From Rhodoluna limnophila (lineage in GTDB: Bacteria; Actinomycetota; Actinomycetes; Actinomycetales; Microbacteriaceae), in assembly GCA_945862155.1 (NCBI GenBank), contig CAMAXJ010000002.1, positions 1 through 64,000 on the forward strand: DNA of 64,000 nucleotides. Reading direction: 5' to 3'. Shown piece after piece: positions 44,464-53,515 of this stretch; position 1 is the stretch's first letter; every line of letters begins with the position of its first letter. The translations under genes were made by a program, and so were the position numbers. Below the pieces are notes generated by a model, which saw only the letters and a program-made list of their open reading frames with translations, was not told the DNA's origin and made no database searches.

Positions 44464-45249
44464 ATGAGCCTGGTTCTTGATTTCAACAACGTCACGGTCC
44501 TTAGGGACCAGAGGCCCATTCTCAATAACGTCGACTGGCAAGTCCATTCCAATCAGCGTTGGGTGATTGTTGGGCCAAATGGGGCAGGAAAGACGACCCT
44601 TCTTAGAGTCGCAGCGTCCCAGATTCATCCCTCTACTGGAACCGCGAAACTACTTGGTTCAACGCTTGGTGAAGTAAATGTGTTCGAACTTCGCACCCGT
44701 ATCGGATTTGCCTCAAATGCAATGAGTGTCCACATCCCGAATTCAGAAACTGTTCTAGATGCCGTCATGACAGCAAGCTACGGAATAACCGGGCGCTGGA
44801 ACGAGAGGTATGACGATGTTGATGAGCGCAGAGCGAGGCGAGTGTTGGCTGAGTGGCAGCTTGACGAGCTTGCAGATCGACCTTTTGGCACCCTTAGTGA
44901 CGGTGAACGGAAGAGAGTTCAAATAGCCCGATCTGTGATGCCAGACCCAGAAATTTTACTCCTTGACGAACCAGTTGCGAGCCTGGATATGGCCGCCCGC
45001 GAACACACCATATCGGTTCTTGGAGGTTATGCCTTCACTCCAACCGCTCCAGCAATCATCATGGTCACCCACCACATTGATGAAATTCCTAAGGGCTTCA
45101 CCCATGCCCTTATTCTCTCCAGGGGGCAGGTCTACGCGGCCGGGGAGATTGACGCCACCCTTACTACCGAGAAAATCTCTGGCGCTTTCGGCTTTGGGCT
45201 TGAAGTCTCCAAAGATGGCGACAGATTCAGGGTCAGGGCCAAGAATTAG
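44464..45249 (+). CDS. ABC transporter ATP-binding protein
   Basis: VGPNGAGKTTLLRVAASQ; LSDGERKRVQIARS; LLLDEPVASLD; no adjacent permease. Confidence 0.9.
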   Translation: MSLVLDFNNVTVLRDQRPILNNVDWQVHSNQRWVIVGPNGAGKTTLLRVAASQIHPSTGTAKLLGSTLGEVNVFELRTRIGFASNAMSVHIPNSETVLDAVMTASYGITGRWNERYDDVDERRARRVLAEWQLDELADRPFGTLSDGERKRVQIARSVMPDPEILLLDEPVASLDMAAREHTISVLGGYAFTPTAPAIIMVTHHIDEIPKGFTHALILSRGQVYAAGEIDATLTTEKISGAFGFGLEVSKDGDRFRVRAKN

Positions 45250-45277
45250 GTGCTAGTTTTTTCGGTTTTCGCTCTGG

Positions 45278-45283
45278 TATAGT
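45278..45283 (+). promoter_or_regulatory. Putative -10 box (TATAGT) for rpmE2
   Basis: GGTATAGTAGGG upstream of the L31 gene; only -10 similarity. Confidence 0.5.
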
Positions 45284-45336
45284 AGGGAAGTTGCCGAATC
45301 AGGCGGCAAAAGCCAATTTCTAGAAAGTATTCGAAC

Positions 45337-45588
45337 ATGAAGTCAGAAATTCACCCAACGTACCAGGCTGTTGTTTTCCGCGACCTTGCTTCTGGTGAGA
45401 GCTTTCTAACTCGTTCCACTCTTTCAAGTACCAAGACTGTCAAATGGGAAGATGGACAGGAATACCCAGTATTCGACGTTGAAATCTCTTCCGCTTCGCA
45501 CCCTTTCTACACCGGTAAGCAGAGAATCATGGATGCTGCCGGACGCGTAGAGCGCTTTAACGCCCGATACAAAAACTTCGGCTCCTAA
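45337..45588 (+). CDS. rpmE2: 50S ribosomal protein L31 type B (Cys-less)
   Basis: [28 protein letters not shown]...[28 protein letters not shown]. Confidence 0.96.
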   Translation: MKSEIHPTYQAVVFRDLASGESFLTRSTLSSTKTVKWEDGQEYPVFDVEISSASHPFYTGKQRIMDAAGRVERFNARYKNFGS

Positions 45589-46307
45589 AGCTTTAGCGGC
45601 CAGCCTCGCTGGATCGTGAACTCCGGAGAAGTTCCCCTTCGAAACTTCTCGTATGAAGCATCCTGGTTAGAACTCCATTCAATTTGAGAATTGTGCAACA
45701 CATTCAAATCAGCCGGTAACTTCTCCGCATACTTTATAGCTATCGCTTGCGCCACACGCCCTGCCGCAACCGCGTCTGCAGTTGCATTGTGAGCATCTTC
45801 AAGCCCGACTCCGTACACTTTTGAGGCAACCTCTAGAGTTCGCTTGCCTGATCGGTAGGTGTCAACGAATTTATCCATCACCATGGGGTCAATTACTGGC
45901 CTAGGGTCATTGATTGGTTCTAAAGAATGCCGCAGTGCTTCATAGTGCAAGATAGTGAAATCGTACGGGGCATTAAAGGCAACTACGGGCAGACCTCTAG
46001 CGAAAAAGCCTCGCAAGGTTTCCAATAATTCCCCAACCACTTCAATAGCAGGCCGGCCATTGGCTCTTGCAATTTCAGTGGTGACCCCATGAACGTTGGA
46101 AGCGGCTACTGGTATCTCAATTTCGGGATTGGCAAGCCACTCTTTGTTTGCTCCGGTAATGTTGCCGTCTTGGTCGATTTCAACCGCACAAGCCGTGACG
46201 ATTCGCGCCTCGCGAAGATCAAGCCCTGTGGTTTCAAGATCAAACACGGCCATAGCCTTTGACCATTGAGGACGGTCAACAAAATCAAACATCATTTGGT
46301 CATTCAC
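45585..46307 (-). CDS. DEDDh 3'-5' exonuclease (DnaQ-like)
   Basis: [46 protein letters not shown] 46307 proposed as start (track start 46313). Confidence 0.88.
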   Translation of the reverse strand: MNDQMMFDFVDRPQWSKAMAVFDLETTGLDLREARIVTACAVEIDQDGNITGANKEWLANPEIEIPVAASNVHGVTTEIARANGRPAIEVVGELLETLRGFFARGLPVVAFNAPYDFTILHYEALRHSLEPINDPRPVIDPMVMDKFVDTYRSGKRTLEVASKVYGVGLEDAHNATADAVAAGRVAQAIAIKYAEKLPADLNVLHNSQIEWSSNQDASYEKFRRGTSPEFTIQRGWPLKL

Positions 46308-46386
46308 AATCAAAGACTAGGACAGCTCATAGGTATTCATGCCTTGCGCTAAGGCGGTGTTGAAACATCCAATCTAGACTTGAGGT

Positions 46387-47268
46387 GTGCTTGCTCAAGA
46401 CCTTTACCAATCAGCCGACTCAAGAGCAGTTCGGAATTCTGTCGAGATTGATGGTGGCCCTTGCGTTTACTTCGAGTATCCGTCAGCAGACAACTCCGAT
46501 GTGACGCTAGTGATGATTCATGGCTATAGGGGCAACCATCGAGGACTTCAAGCTATTGCCGCTGGATTGATTAAGTACCGAGTGATAATTCCAGATCTTC
46601 CAGGATTTGGTGAGTCCGCTCCCTTGAAAATGACGCATTCGATTAAGGCTTACTCTGATTGGCTGCACAAATTTCTGGGAGCACTTCAGCTGGAAAACAA
46701 GGCGAACCTCATGGGCCACAGCTTTGGTTCACTGGTAGTTGGCTTTTATGCCACGCGGCATTCGCCACGATCGGTGACACTTGTAAACCCCGTATCTTCA
46801 CCAGCACTTGAAGGCCCGAGAGCAGCGCTAACAAATCTGACTAAGGTTTACTATTCGCTGGCGGCAGCTCTTCCGAAAGCTATCGGACAATGGTTACTAA
46901 GAAGCAGACTCGCAGTGATGGTTATGAGTGTGGTGATGGCAAAGACCAAGCAGAGAAGACTTCGCCGGTGGATTCACAATCAACACTTGTCAAACTTCAG
47001 TGACTTTGCCACTGTTGAGGTGGCAACAGAGGGTTATATGGCCTCAATTTCTACAGATCTGTCTAAGCTTGCTCCGATGATTGCATCTCCAGTCCTGGTT
47101 GTAGCTGCAACCCTCGATGACATAACCGACATCGAGTCCCAGCGGCGAGTTAGCAAACTATATTCGAATTCGACATATAGAGAAATTCTGGGAGTTGGCC
47201 ATCTTGTGCATTACGAAGCACCAGAACAAGCAGCAAGCTACATCAGTGAGTTTCTGGATTCGCAATAA
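46387..47268 (+). CDS. Alpha/beta hydrolase
   Basis: MIHGYRGNHRGLQAIAAGL; nucleophile elbow GHSFGS; C-terminal GVGHLVHYEAPEQ. Confidence 0.88.
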   Translation: MLAQDLYQSADSRAVRNSVEIDGGPCVYFEYPSADNSDVTLVMIHGYRGNHRGLQAIAAGLIKYRVIIPDLPGFGESAPLKMTHSIKAYSDWLHKFLGALQLENKANLMGHSFGSLVVGFYATRHSPRSVTLVNPVSSPALEGPRAALTNLTKVYYSLAAALPKAIGQWLLRSRLAVMVMSVVMAKTKQRRLRRWIHNQHLSNFSDFATVEVATEGYMASISTDLSKLAPMIASPVLVVAATLDDITDIESQRRVSKLYSNSTYREILGVGHLVHYEAPEQAASYISEFLDSQ

Positions 47269-48347
47269 TGAAACTGATTTTTGATTGTAGATTTATCAGA
47301 GACGAGCACCACGATGGAATATCACGATTTTCAACAGAGCTATTCTCTGCACTGGCCAAACAGACAGCAGTCATTGCACTTATCAGCGATCAAAGTGTGC
47401 TGAAGTGGCTTCCTGCCGATACCGAGTACATAGTTGGCAACAGTCCAACTAACCCTCTGGCCGAACTGGGTCTAGCCCGAAAACTCAACAAATTCGGAGC
47501 CACGCACGTATTTTCTCCCATGCAAACAATGGGATCTCTGGGGAGAAGATACAAACTCGTTCTCACCCTGCATGACTTGATTTACTACTCTCATCCAAAA
47601 GCTCCACGATTTCTTTCGCTTCCGGTGCGGATTGCTTGGCGGCTTTACCACCTAAGTTTTACCCCGATTCGGCTGTTACTAAATCGAGCAGATGCGGTGG
47701 TGACAGTCTCTGAAACCAGCAAGACTCTCATTATCGGCAGAGGGCTGACTAGAAAAGCTGTTCATGTAATCTATGCCGCGCAAGCGTCATTTGCTCCAAA
47801 AATTGAGGTTGCTGGGCCAATAAGTGATTTTTCCAGAAACAAGCTCGTTTACATGGGTAGCTTCATGGAGTACAAAAACGTGGAGGTCCTAGTTCAAGCA
47901 ATGAAGCGTTTACCCGAGTACGAGTTGGTTCTTCTCAGCAAGATAGCTAAGAAGCGCGAGTCCACCCTTCGAACTATTGCTGGTGGTGCCGAATCCAGGA
48001 TCACCTTTAGAAATGGTGTCACCGATTTAGAATATTCCAATGAATTGGCCGGCGCTTTTGCCCTTGTATCTGCTTCCAAGGACGAAGGCTTTGGAATTCC
48101 TTTAGTTGAAGCAATGGGACATGGAACCCCTCTAATTTTGTCCGACATCCCAATTTTTCGAGAAATCGGAGAGGACGCCGCGCTGTACTTTGACCCAACA
48201 AGTCCAGAACAGTTTGCAGAGCAAGTTCGGACGCTTGAGGAATCAGGGAAATGGCTAGAGATTTGTTCTCTCTCAAGAGAACGAGGAAGATACTTCGATT
48301 GGAACAAATCTGCCAGGCAGCTTTTGGATGTACTCCGAAGTCTTTAG
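47268..48347 (+). CDS. Glycosyltransferase family 4/1-like
   Basis: VYMGSFMEYKNVEVLVQAM; ALVSASKDEGFGIPLVEAMGHGTPLILSDIPIFREIGEDAALYFDP. Confidence 0.88.
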   Translation: MKLIFDCRFIRDEHHDGISRFSTELFSALAKQTAVIALISDQSVLKWLPADTEYIVGNSPTNPLAELGLARKLNKFGATHVFSPMQTMGSLGRRYKLVLTLHDLIYYSHPKAPRFLSLPVRIAWRLYHLSFTPIRLLLNRADAVVTVSETSKTLIIGRGLTRKAVHVIYAAQASFAPKIEVAGPISDFSRNKLVYMGSFMEYKNVEVLVQAMKRLPEYELVLLSKIAKKRESTLRTIAGGAESRITFRNGVTDLEYSNELAGAFALVSASKDEGFGIPLVEAMGHGTPLILSDIPIFREIGEDAALYFDPTSPEQFAEQVRTLEESGKWLEICSLSRERGRYFDWNKSARQLLDVLRSL

Positions 48348-48925
48348 GGGACCAAGGGCTCAAGGGAGTAGTGGGCCACTTGCCAAGAATTCTCGCTGTG
48401 CTTTACAACATTGAGCGATGCATTGCCTAGTCTTTCACCATCTCGAGGAAGCTCATTGTCACTAGCAATGGAAATCAAGGTTCGAATCAAGGCTCCATGA
48501 GAAACCGCAAGCACTCGCTTGCCAGCATGCTCTCGAGAAATTGTTTCAAGCAGAAGATAAGAGCGTTTGGCTAATTGAGTTCTACTTTCCCCGCCAGGTA
48601 TGACATCAAGGTTTGAATATTTCGCACGCCATTGCTCGTGGGATAGGCCTTCAGCTTCGCCGAAAGAGCGTTCAATTAATAACTCTTGCTCGATGATCTC
48701 AGAAAATCCATGCTGGCTGGCGATTATCTCGGCGGTTTCTCTGGCGCGAGAAAGGGGAGAAGTAAGAACGACATCCCAATCTTCGGCCTTGACTGCTCTA
48801 GCTGCAAGCTTTACCTGTTCAATTCCTGTTTGATTCATTGGGATGTCTGTGACTCCCTGCAACAGGAAGTTAATGTTCCAATCAGTTTGACCGTGACGGA
48901 GCAGCCCTAGATAAGTGTTAGTCAA
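48344..48925 (-). CDS. Histidine phosphatase family protein
   Basis: LGLLRHGQTDWNINFLLQG; SPLSRARETAEII; VLAVSHGALIR. Confidence 0.92.
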   Translation of the reverse strand: MTNTYLGLLRHGQTDWNINFLLQGVTDIPMNQTGIEQVKLAARAVKAEDWDVVLTSPLSRARETAEIIASQHGFSEIIEQELLIERSFGEAEGLSHEQWRAKYSNLDVIPGGESRTQLAKRSYLLLETISREHAGKRVLAVSHGALIRTLISIASDNELPRDGERLGNASLNVVKHSENSWQVAHYSLEPLVP

Positions 48926-49766
48926 TTAGCAGCTCCTTGAGTGCAATAGATGTTGAAGCTTCGATTTTGGCGACAGCGATGTCATCGGCTCTGGTTGGAC
49001 CAACGTTCACAATTACGATCGGTTTTCCAGCTTTACTGGCAGCCCTGGCAAATCGCATGCCACTATTTACAGTCAAAGAACTGCCAGCAACTAAAAGCGC
49101 TTCGGAACGCTCGAGGTGTGCCATCGTCGAAACAACCCGTTCTGTAGGGACACTCTCACCGAAGAATACGACATCTGGTTTGAGTATTCCTTCACAGGAT
49201 TGACATTTAGGAATCACGAAATCTGCCGAGGCTTCAACTTCGGCGTCTCCGTCCGGTGTGAATTCAGCGGGCGCATCCTTTTTGATTTTCGGGTTTAGCC
49301 GTTTGATTAGAATATCCAGCTCTAAGCGATCAACTAGAACCCGGCAAGACATGCAAATCACTTTGTCTAGTCGACCGTGTAGTTCAGTGACGCTTTTTGA
49401 CCCAGCTTGATGGTGCAGGGAATCAACGTTCTGAGTGATGATGTGAGAAATGCGTCCGAGACTTTCGGCTTGAGCGAGGGCAAAATGGCTTCCGTTAGGT
49501 TTGGCGTTGGCAATTATCGACCATCCGACATAGCTTCTCGCCCAGTACTTTGCTCGAGCTTGTTCACTCCCCATGAACACATCGAAAGTCATAGGGTGGC
49601 GCTCAGTCTTTCCTTCGCCGCGATAATCTGGGATTCCTGATTCAGTCGACACACCAGCACCAGTTAGAACCAAAATTGATTTACCCGCCAGCTGCTCGCG
49701 AGCGTAATCGAGTCCGAAGCGAGCAGCCTCGGAAAGGACCGATGGGTTGGGGTCACTGATAGACAT
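48918..49766 (-). CDS. Sir2 family NAD-dependent protein deacylase
   Basis: VLTGAGVSTESGIPDYRG; ITQNVDSLHHQAGS; CxxC pairs CMSC...CQSC; GSSLTVNSG. Confidence 0.95.
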   Translation of the reverse strand: MSISDPNPSVLSEAARFGLDYAREQLAGKSILVLTGAGVSTESGIPDYRGEGKTERHPMTFDVFMGSEQARAKYWARSYVGWSIIANAKPNGSHFALAQAESLGRISHIITQNVDSLHHQAGSKSVTELHGRLDKVICMSCRVLVDRLELDILIKRLNPKIKKDAPAEFTPDGDAEVEASADFVIPKCQSCEGILKPDVVFFGESVPTERVVSTMAHLERSEALLVAGSSLTVNSGMRFARAASKAGKPIVIVNVGPTRADDIAVAKIEASTSIALKELLID

Positions 49767-49984
49767 TGGCTCAAGTCTAAGTTACGCCGGCTACAGCGCT
49801 TAGTCACGCGGGTCCAGCACAAGCTAACTCTGCCTGCCGCAGATGCATGGCACGATGCCAGGGCCCTAACACTTAGCTGCGATAACGAAGGTTGTCGGAT
49901 CTAGTCAAGGCCCTAACCCAGTACTTGCGTTTGGTGAATTACTCTTGGAAGAAGAAGATGGCAGCCAGCGAATAGGAGACTTCG

Positions 49985-51343
49985 ATGAACAACGAAGACG
50001 AGCTAGAAGCTGACCAGCTTATGGACCTGATAGAAGAAGCTCTTGGCTCTGCGAATCTATCTGGAATTGCCGCCTACGCTAGAAAACTCAAAGCCGGAGA
50101 GCTTGTTTCCTTAATTGAACGGCTAAACGAAACCGAGCGTGCGATTGTTTACCGCGTCCTTCCTAAAACATTAGCTTTGGAAGTCTTTGAATCTCTGGCG
50201 CCAGCCCTTCAAGGAGAACTTCTTGAAGAACTGAACTCCGAAGAAGTTTCTTCGATCTTTGCAAAACTCGATCCAGACGACAGAGTCGGTTTGCTCGACG
50301 AACTACCAGCCGGTGTTGCAAACCGACTGCTAACGGGTCTATCCCCCAAGGAGCGTGGGCTAACAAGTGAGGTTCTCGGCTACGCACAGGGTTCAATTGG
50401 ACGCCGCATGAGCCCCGAGTATATATCGGTCAAAAGCACAGACAGCGTATCTCAGGCTCTTGTCAAGGTGAAAAGTAAGCTGCAGTCAGCAGAAACTATT
50501 TACACACTGCCCGTTGTTGATTCTTCACGTGAATTAGTTGGAGTAGTGAGCCTTCGCGACCTGATGAGAACTCCTTCGCGCACCAAAGTTTCCAAAGTGA
50601 TGGCTGAGCCTTTGATGGTCAATGCTGGCGATGATGAGGAATTTGCAGCGAGAACATGTTCGGATCTAAAGGTTCTGGCATTGCCGGTTGTGGACAACGA
50701 GAAGCGACTTGTTGGAATTTTGACTGTTGATGATGCTCTTCGCATCCTGGAAGAAGAAGAGTCCGAGGATGCTGCCCGCTCCGGAGGAGCGGAGCCGCTT
50801 CGAAGGCCTTATCTTTCAACACCAGTTTTTGCCATCGTGCGTTCCCGAGTCATCTGGCTTTTGGTTCTTGCATTTGGAGCCACCTTTACAGTTTCCGTGC
50901 TTGGTGCTTTTGAAGCTGAAATTGAACAGCTTGTGGTTCTCACGTTGTTTGTTCCACTGCTTATTGGCCTAGGTGGAAACACTGGCAACCAAGCGGCCAC
51001 GACTGTCACGCGAGCTCTGGCATTGCAAGATGTACGCACCAAGGATATTTGGCTGGTGCTCTTTCGTGAGCTGAGAGTAGGCGCACTTCTTGGCCTGCTG
51101 CTTGGGTCCATAGGTTTATGTTTGGCTTCGGCAGTTTTTGGGGTTCAAATTGGAACGGTCATCGGTTTGACGTTGTTTGCAATATGTACCGTTGCAGCAA
51201 CTGTCGGGGGAGTTATGCCACTAGTTGGTCTAGCCCTCAGAGCTGATCCGGCTGTTTTCTCAAATCCGTTCATCACAACATTCGTGGATGCCACTGGATT
51301 GGTGATTTACTTCTTGATTGCAAAGGCAGTCCTAGGAATCTGA
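49985..51343 (+). CDS. mgtE: Magnesium transporter MgtE
   Basis: N-terminal MgtE_N domain, CBS pair, 5 TM; LIGLGGNTGNQAATTVTRALA. Confidence 0.95.
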   Translation: MNNEDELEADQLMDLIEEALGSANLSGIAAYARKLKAGELVSLIERLNETERAIVYRVLPKTLALEVFESLAPALQGELLEELNSEEVSSIFAKLDPDDRVGLLDELPAGVANRLLTGLSPKERGLTSEVLGYAQGSIGRRMSPEYISVKSTDSVSQALVKVKSKLQSAETIYTLPVVDSSRELVGVVSLRDLMRTPSRTKVSKVMAEPLMVNAGDDEEFAARTCSDLKVLALPVVDNEKRLVGILTVDDALRILEEEESEDAARSGGAEPLRRPYLSTPVFAIVRSRVIWLLVLAFGATFTVSVLGAFEAEIEQLVVLTLFVPLLIGLGGNTGNQAATTVTRALALQDVRTKDIWLVLFRELRVGALLGLLLGSIGLCLASAVFGVQIGTVIGLTLFAICTVAATVGGVMPLVGLALRADPAVFSNPFITTFVDATGLVIYFLIAKAVLGI

Positions 51344-51363
51344 CCTTTTGGTTCAATAGTTTG

Positions 51364-51446
51364 TGTCCGAGAGGGGACTTGAACCCCTACCCCCTTGCGA
51401 GGACTAACACCTCAAGCTAGCGCGTCTACCATTCCGCCACCCGGAC
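51364..51446 (-). tRNA. tRNA-Leu(GAG), 3' CCA not encoded
   Basis: Reverse complement GTCCGGGTGGCGGAATGGTAGACGCGCTAGCTTGAGGTGTTAGTCCTCGCAAGGGGGTAGGGGTTCAAGTCCCCTCTCGGACA; acceptor GTCCGGG/CTCGGAC; anticodon loop TTGAGGT. Confidence 0.95.
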
Positions 51447-51541
51447 GTGACTTGTTGTACGGGCCCAATGTTAGCACGAGCCATCCTTGCTAAATCTTCT
51501 GGATACTTGGAACCGAAGGCGAATGAGGGTAGTTTTGGTTT

Positions 51542-51751
51542 ATGGCTACTGATCCTAGAAATGCGCTGTCGCAACTGATTGCTTCTTTTGAGAAGCACTT
51601 TGATGCGGCCAGTTCAAAGCGGGGCGAAGAAGATTCAAGTGTTGAACAGGCCTACTACCAACTTGAGGATGCGTTTCTAAACTACGAAGAAGCACTTAGC
51701 ACTGAGCTCGGTGAGTTTCTACCGTTCACATTGGCTGAAGACGATCAGTGA
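51542..51751 (+). CDS. Small acidic hypothetical protein coupled to uppP
   Basis: 69-aa ORF with putative promoter TTGGAA-N17-TAGTTT-N6-ATG; 4-nt overlap with uppP. Confidence 0.7.
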   Translation: MATDPRNALSQLIASFEKHFDAASSKRGEEDSSVEQAYYQLEDAFLNYEEALSTELGEFLPFTLAEDDQ

Positions 51752-52581
51752 GTTTTTTTGAAGCCCTAATTTTAGGTTTAGTTCAGGGACTAACAGAGTT
51801 CCTGCCTATTTCTTCTTCGGCTCACGTCCAAATTGCACAACAGCTGATGAACCTCTCGGAACTATCAAAGCCACAGCTCACGGCATTTATCGCAACTATC
51901 CAACTGGGAACGGAACTAGCTGTTGTTTCGTACTTCATAAAGGACATTGTCCGCATTGGATCGTCCTGGCTTGGTTGGTCAATCAAGCCCAAGTCAACGA
52001 TGACCAGCGATACCAAACTCGGCTGGTTGATTATCATCGGAACTCTTCCGGTTCTAGTTCTTGGACTAGCGTTTAGAGACTTTATTGAAAATGACGTCAG
52101 AAACCTCTGGGTCATTGCTTACACGCTTATTGGTTTCGGCATCTTGCTAGGGCTCGCGGACTTTTTCGGCAGAAAAACCAAGGAAATCAAAGACCTAAAC
52201 TTTTCGCACGGCATGCTATTTGGATTTGGTCAAGCTTTGGCACTAGTTCCAGGAGTGTCCCGTTCGGGAGGCACAATCACTGTTGGTTTGATGCTGGGCT
52301 ACACAAGGCAAGCGGCCGCTCGCTACAGCTTTTTGTTAGCGATTCCAGCAGTTCTTGGCTCGGGACTGTTTCAGTTCTTTTCCTCAGTAGTCGACCTAAG
52401 TCAGGACTTACTAGTTGCAACAATGGTGGCAACAATTGCCTCGGGAGTAGTCGGGCTGAGCGTTATTCACTTCTTGCTTAAGTATTTGCAGAGGGGTTCG
52501 TTCCTGCCGTTTGTGATTTGGCGAGTTGGTGTTGGTGTTTGGCTCCTTGTGATGCTCACAAGTGGTGCACTAACTGCCTAG
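51748..52581 (+). CDS. uppP: Undecaprenyl-diphosphatase
   Basis: ALILGLVQGLTEFLPISSSAHVQI; ALVPGVSRSGGTI. Confidence 0.97.
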   Translation: MSFFEALILGLVQGLTEFLPISSSAHVQIAQQLMNLSELSKPQLTAFIATIQLGTELAVVSYFIKDIVRIGSSWLGWSIKPKSTMTSDTKLGWLIIIGTLPVLVLGLAFRDFIENDVRNLWVIAYTLIGFGILLGLADFFGRKTKEIKDLNFSHGMLFGFGQALALVPGVSRSGGTITVGLMLGYTRQAAARYSFLLAIPAVLGSGLFQFFSSVVDLSQDLLVATMVATIASGVVGLSVIHFLLKYLQRGSFLPFVIWRVGVGVWLLVMLTSGALTA

Positions 52582-53429
52582 TTCTCAGGCGGCTTTTCTT
52601 CGGACTGCAGGAACTTTTCAAGCTCACGAGCTATAGCCTCACCGGAAGCAGCCTCCGATTCGAACTCATCACGGGTTTTCTCGAGCTGGTGGATATATCC
52701 AGCCATTTCTTCATCGTTCTCGGCAATTTCGTCGATGCCGCGCTCCCACTCAAATGCTTGGTCAGCCAAGTCTCCTTGAGAGAAGCTCACTCCTAACATC
52801 TTCTCTAGCTCAGCCATAAGCGCGAGAGTTGCTTTGGGGGAAGGAGAGTTGTGCACGTAGTGAGGCACCGCCGCCCAAAGCGCCATGGTGGGAATACCAG
52901 CTTCTTCGAGTGCTATTCCGATTGTTGACAAAATTCCAACTGGTCCTTCGTAGCTCGAACGCTCGATGTTCATAGCCGAGCGAACTTTCTCGTTTTGACT
53001 TGTGGCATTTACGGTTATGGGTCTTGTGTGAGGTGTATCGGCAAGCATTCCACCCAGGAAAATAACCGCTTCAATTTCGCGATCTTCAATCATTTCCAAT
53101 ATCTCGGCTGTAAACGATTTCCATCGTCTTGCTGGTTCAGTTCCAATCAGAACACTGAATCTTGAAAGAACCGGATCCTTGTCGGTCGAAATCATGAAGG
53201 CAGTGCCTGGCCAAGTCAGTTCCCGATCTCCCGAGTCATCAAAGGAAACAGATGGACGAGTGAATTGAAAGTCGTAGTAGTCCTCTGGGTCAACTTCGGC
53301 AGCAACCTGGCACTGAAGTGTTTCGCTGATTAACTTGGCGGCAGAACTGGCAGATTCAGCTGCGTCGTTCCAGCCCTCGAATGCGCAAATGAGCACCCGG
53401 CCACCGAAAATACTGTTTTCGCTAGTCAC
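52578..53429 (-). CDS. PAC2 family protein (proteasome-assembly-chaperone-like fold)
   Basis: AFEGWNDAAESASSAAKLI; GMLADTPHTRPI; ALWAAVPHYVHNSPSPKATLALM. Confidence 0.9.
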   Translation of the reverse strand: MTSENSIFGGRVLICAFEGWNDAAESASSAAKLISETLQCQVAAEVDPEDYYDFQFTRPSVSFDDSGDRELTWPGTAFMISTDKDPVLSRFSVLIGTEPARRWKSFTAEILEMIEDREIEAVIFLGGMLADTPHTRPITVNATSQNEKVRSAMNIERSSYEGPVGILSTIGIALEEAGIPTMALWAAVPHYVHNSPSPKATLALMAELEKMLGVSFSQGDLADQAFEWERGIDEIAENDEEMAGYIHQLEKTRDEFESEAASGEAIARELEKFLQSEEKPPEN

Positions 53430-53515
53430 TTTTTAGAAATCTTGCCCTTTGGTTACTGGATTGTTTGAGATGACTTAACTGTAAGGCTAAATGCCAAAGC
53501 TAGACTTCAACCATC

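Noticed and set aside
49848-49860. Mini-ykkC/guanidine-II type ACGR hairpin
   Set aside because: TGGCA-CGA-TGCCA forms a triloop and there is no second paired ACGR hairpin.
49767-49984. Known M-box (ykoK) riboswitch upstream of mgtE
   Set aside because: The conserved GTTAGGTGAGGCTCC-type core is not visible on either strand; kept only as a candidate novel leader.
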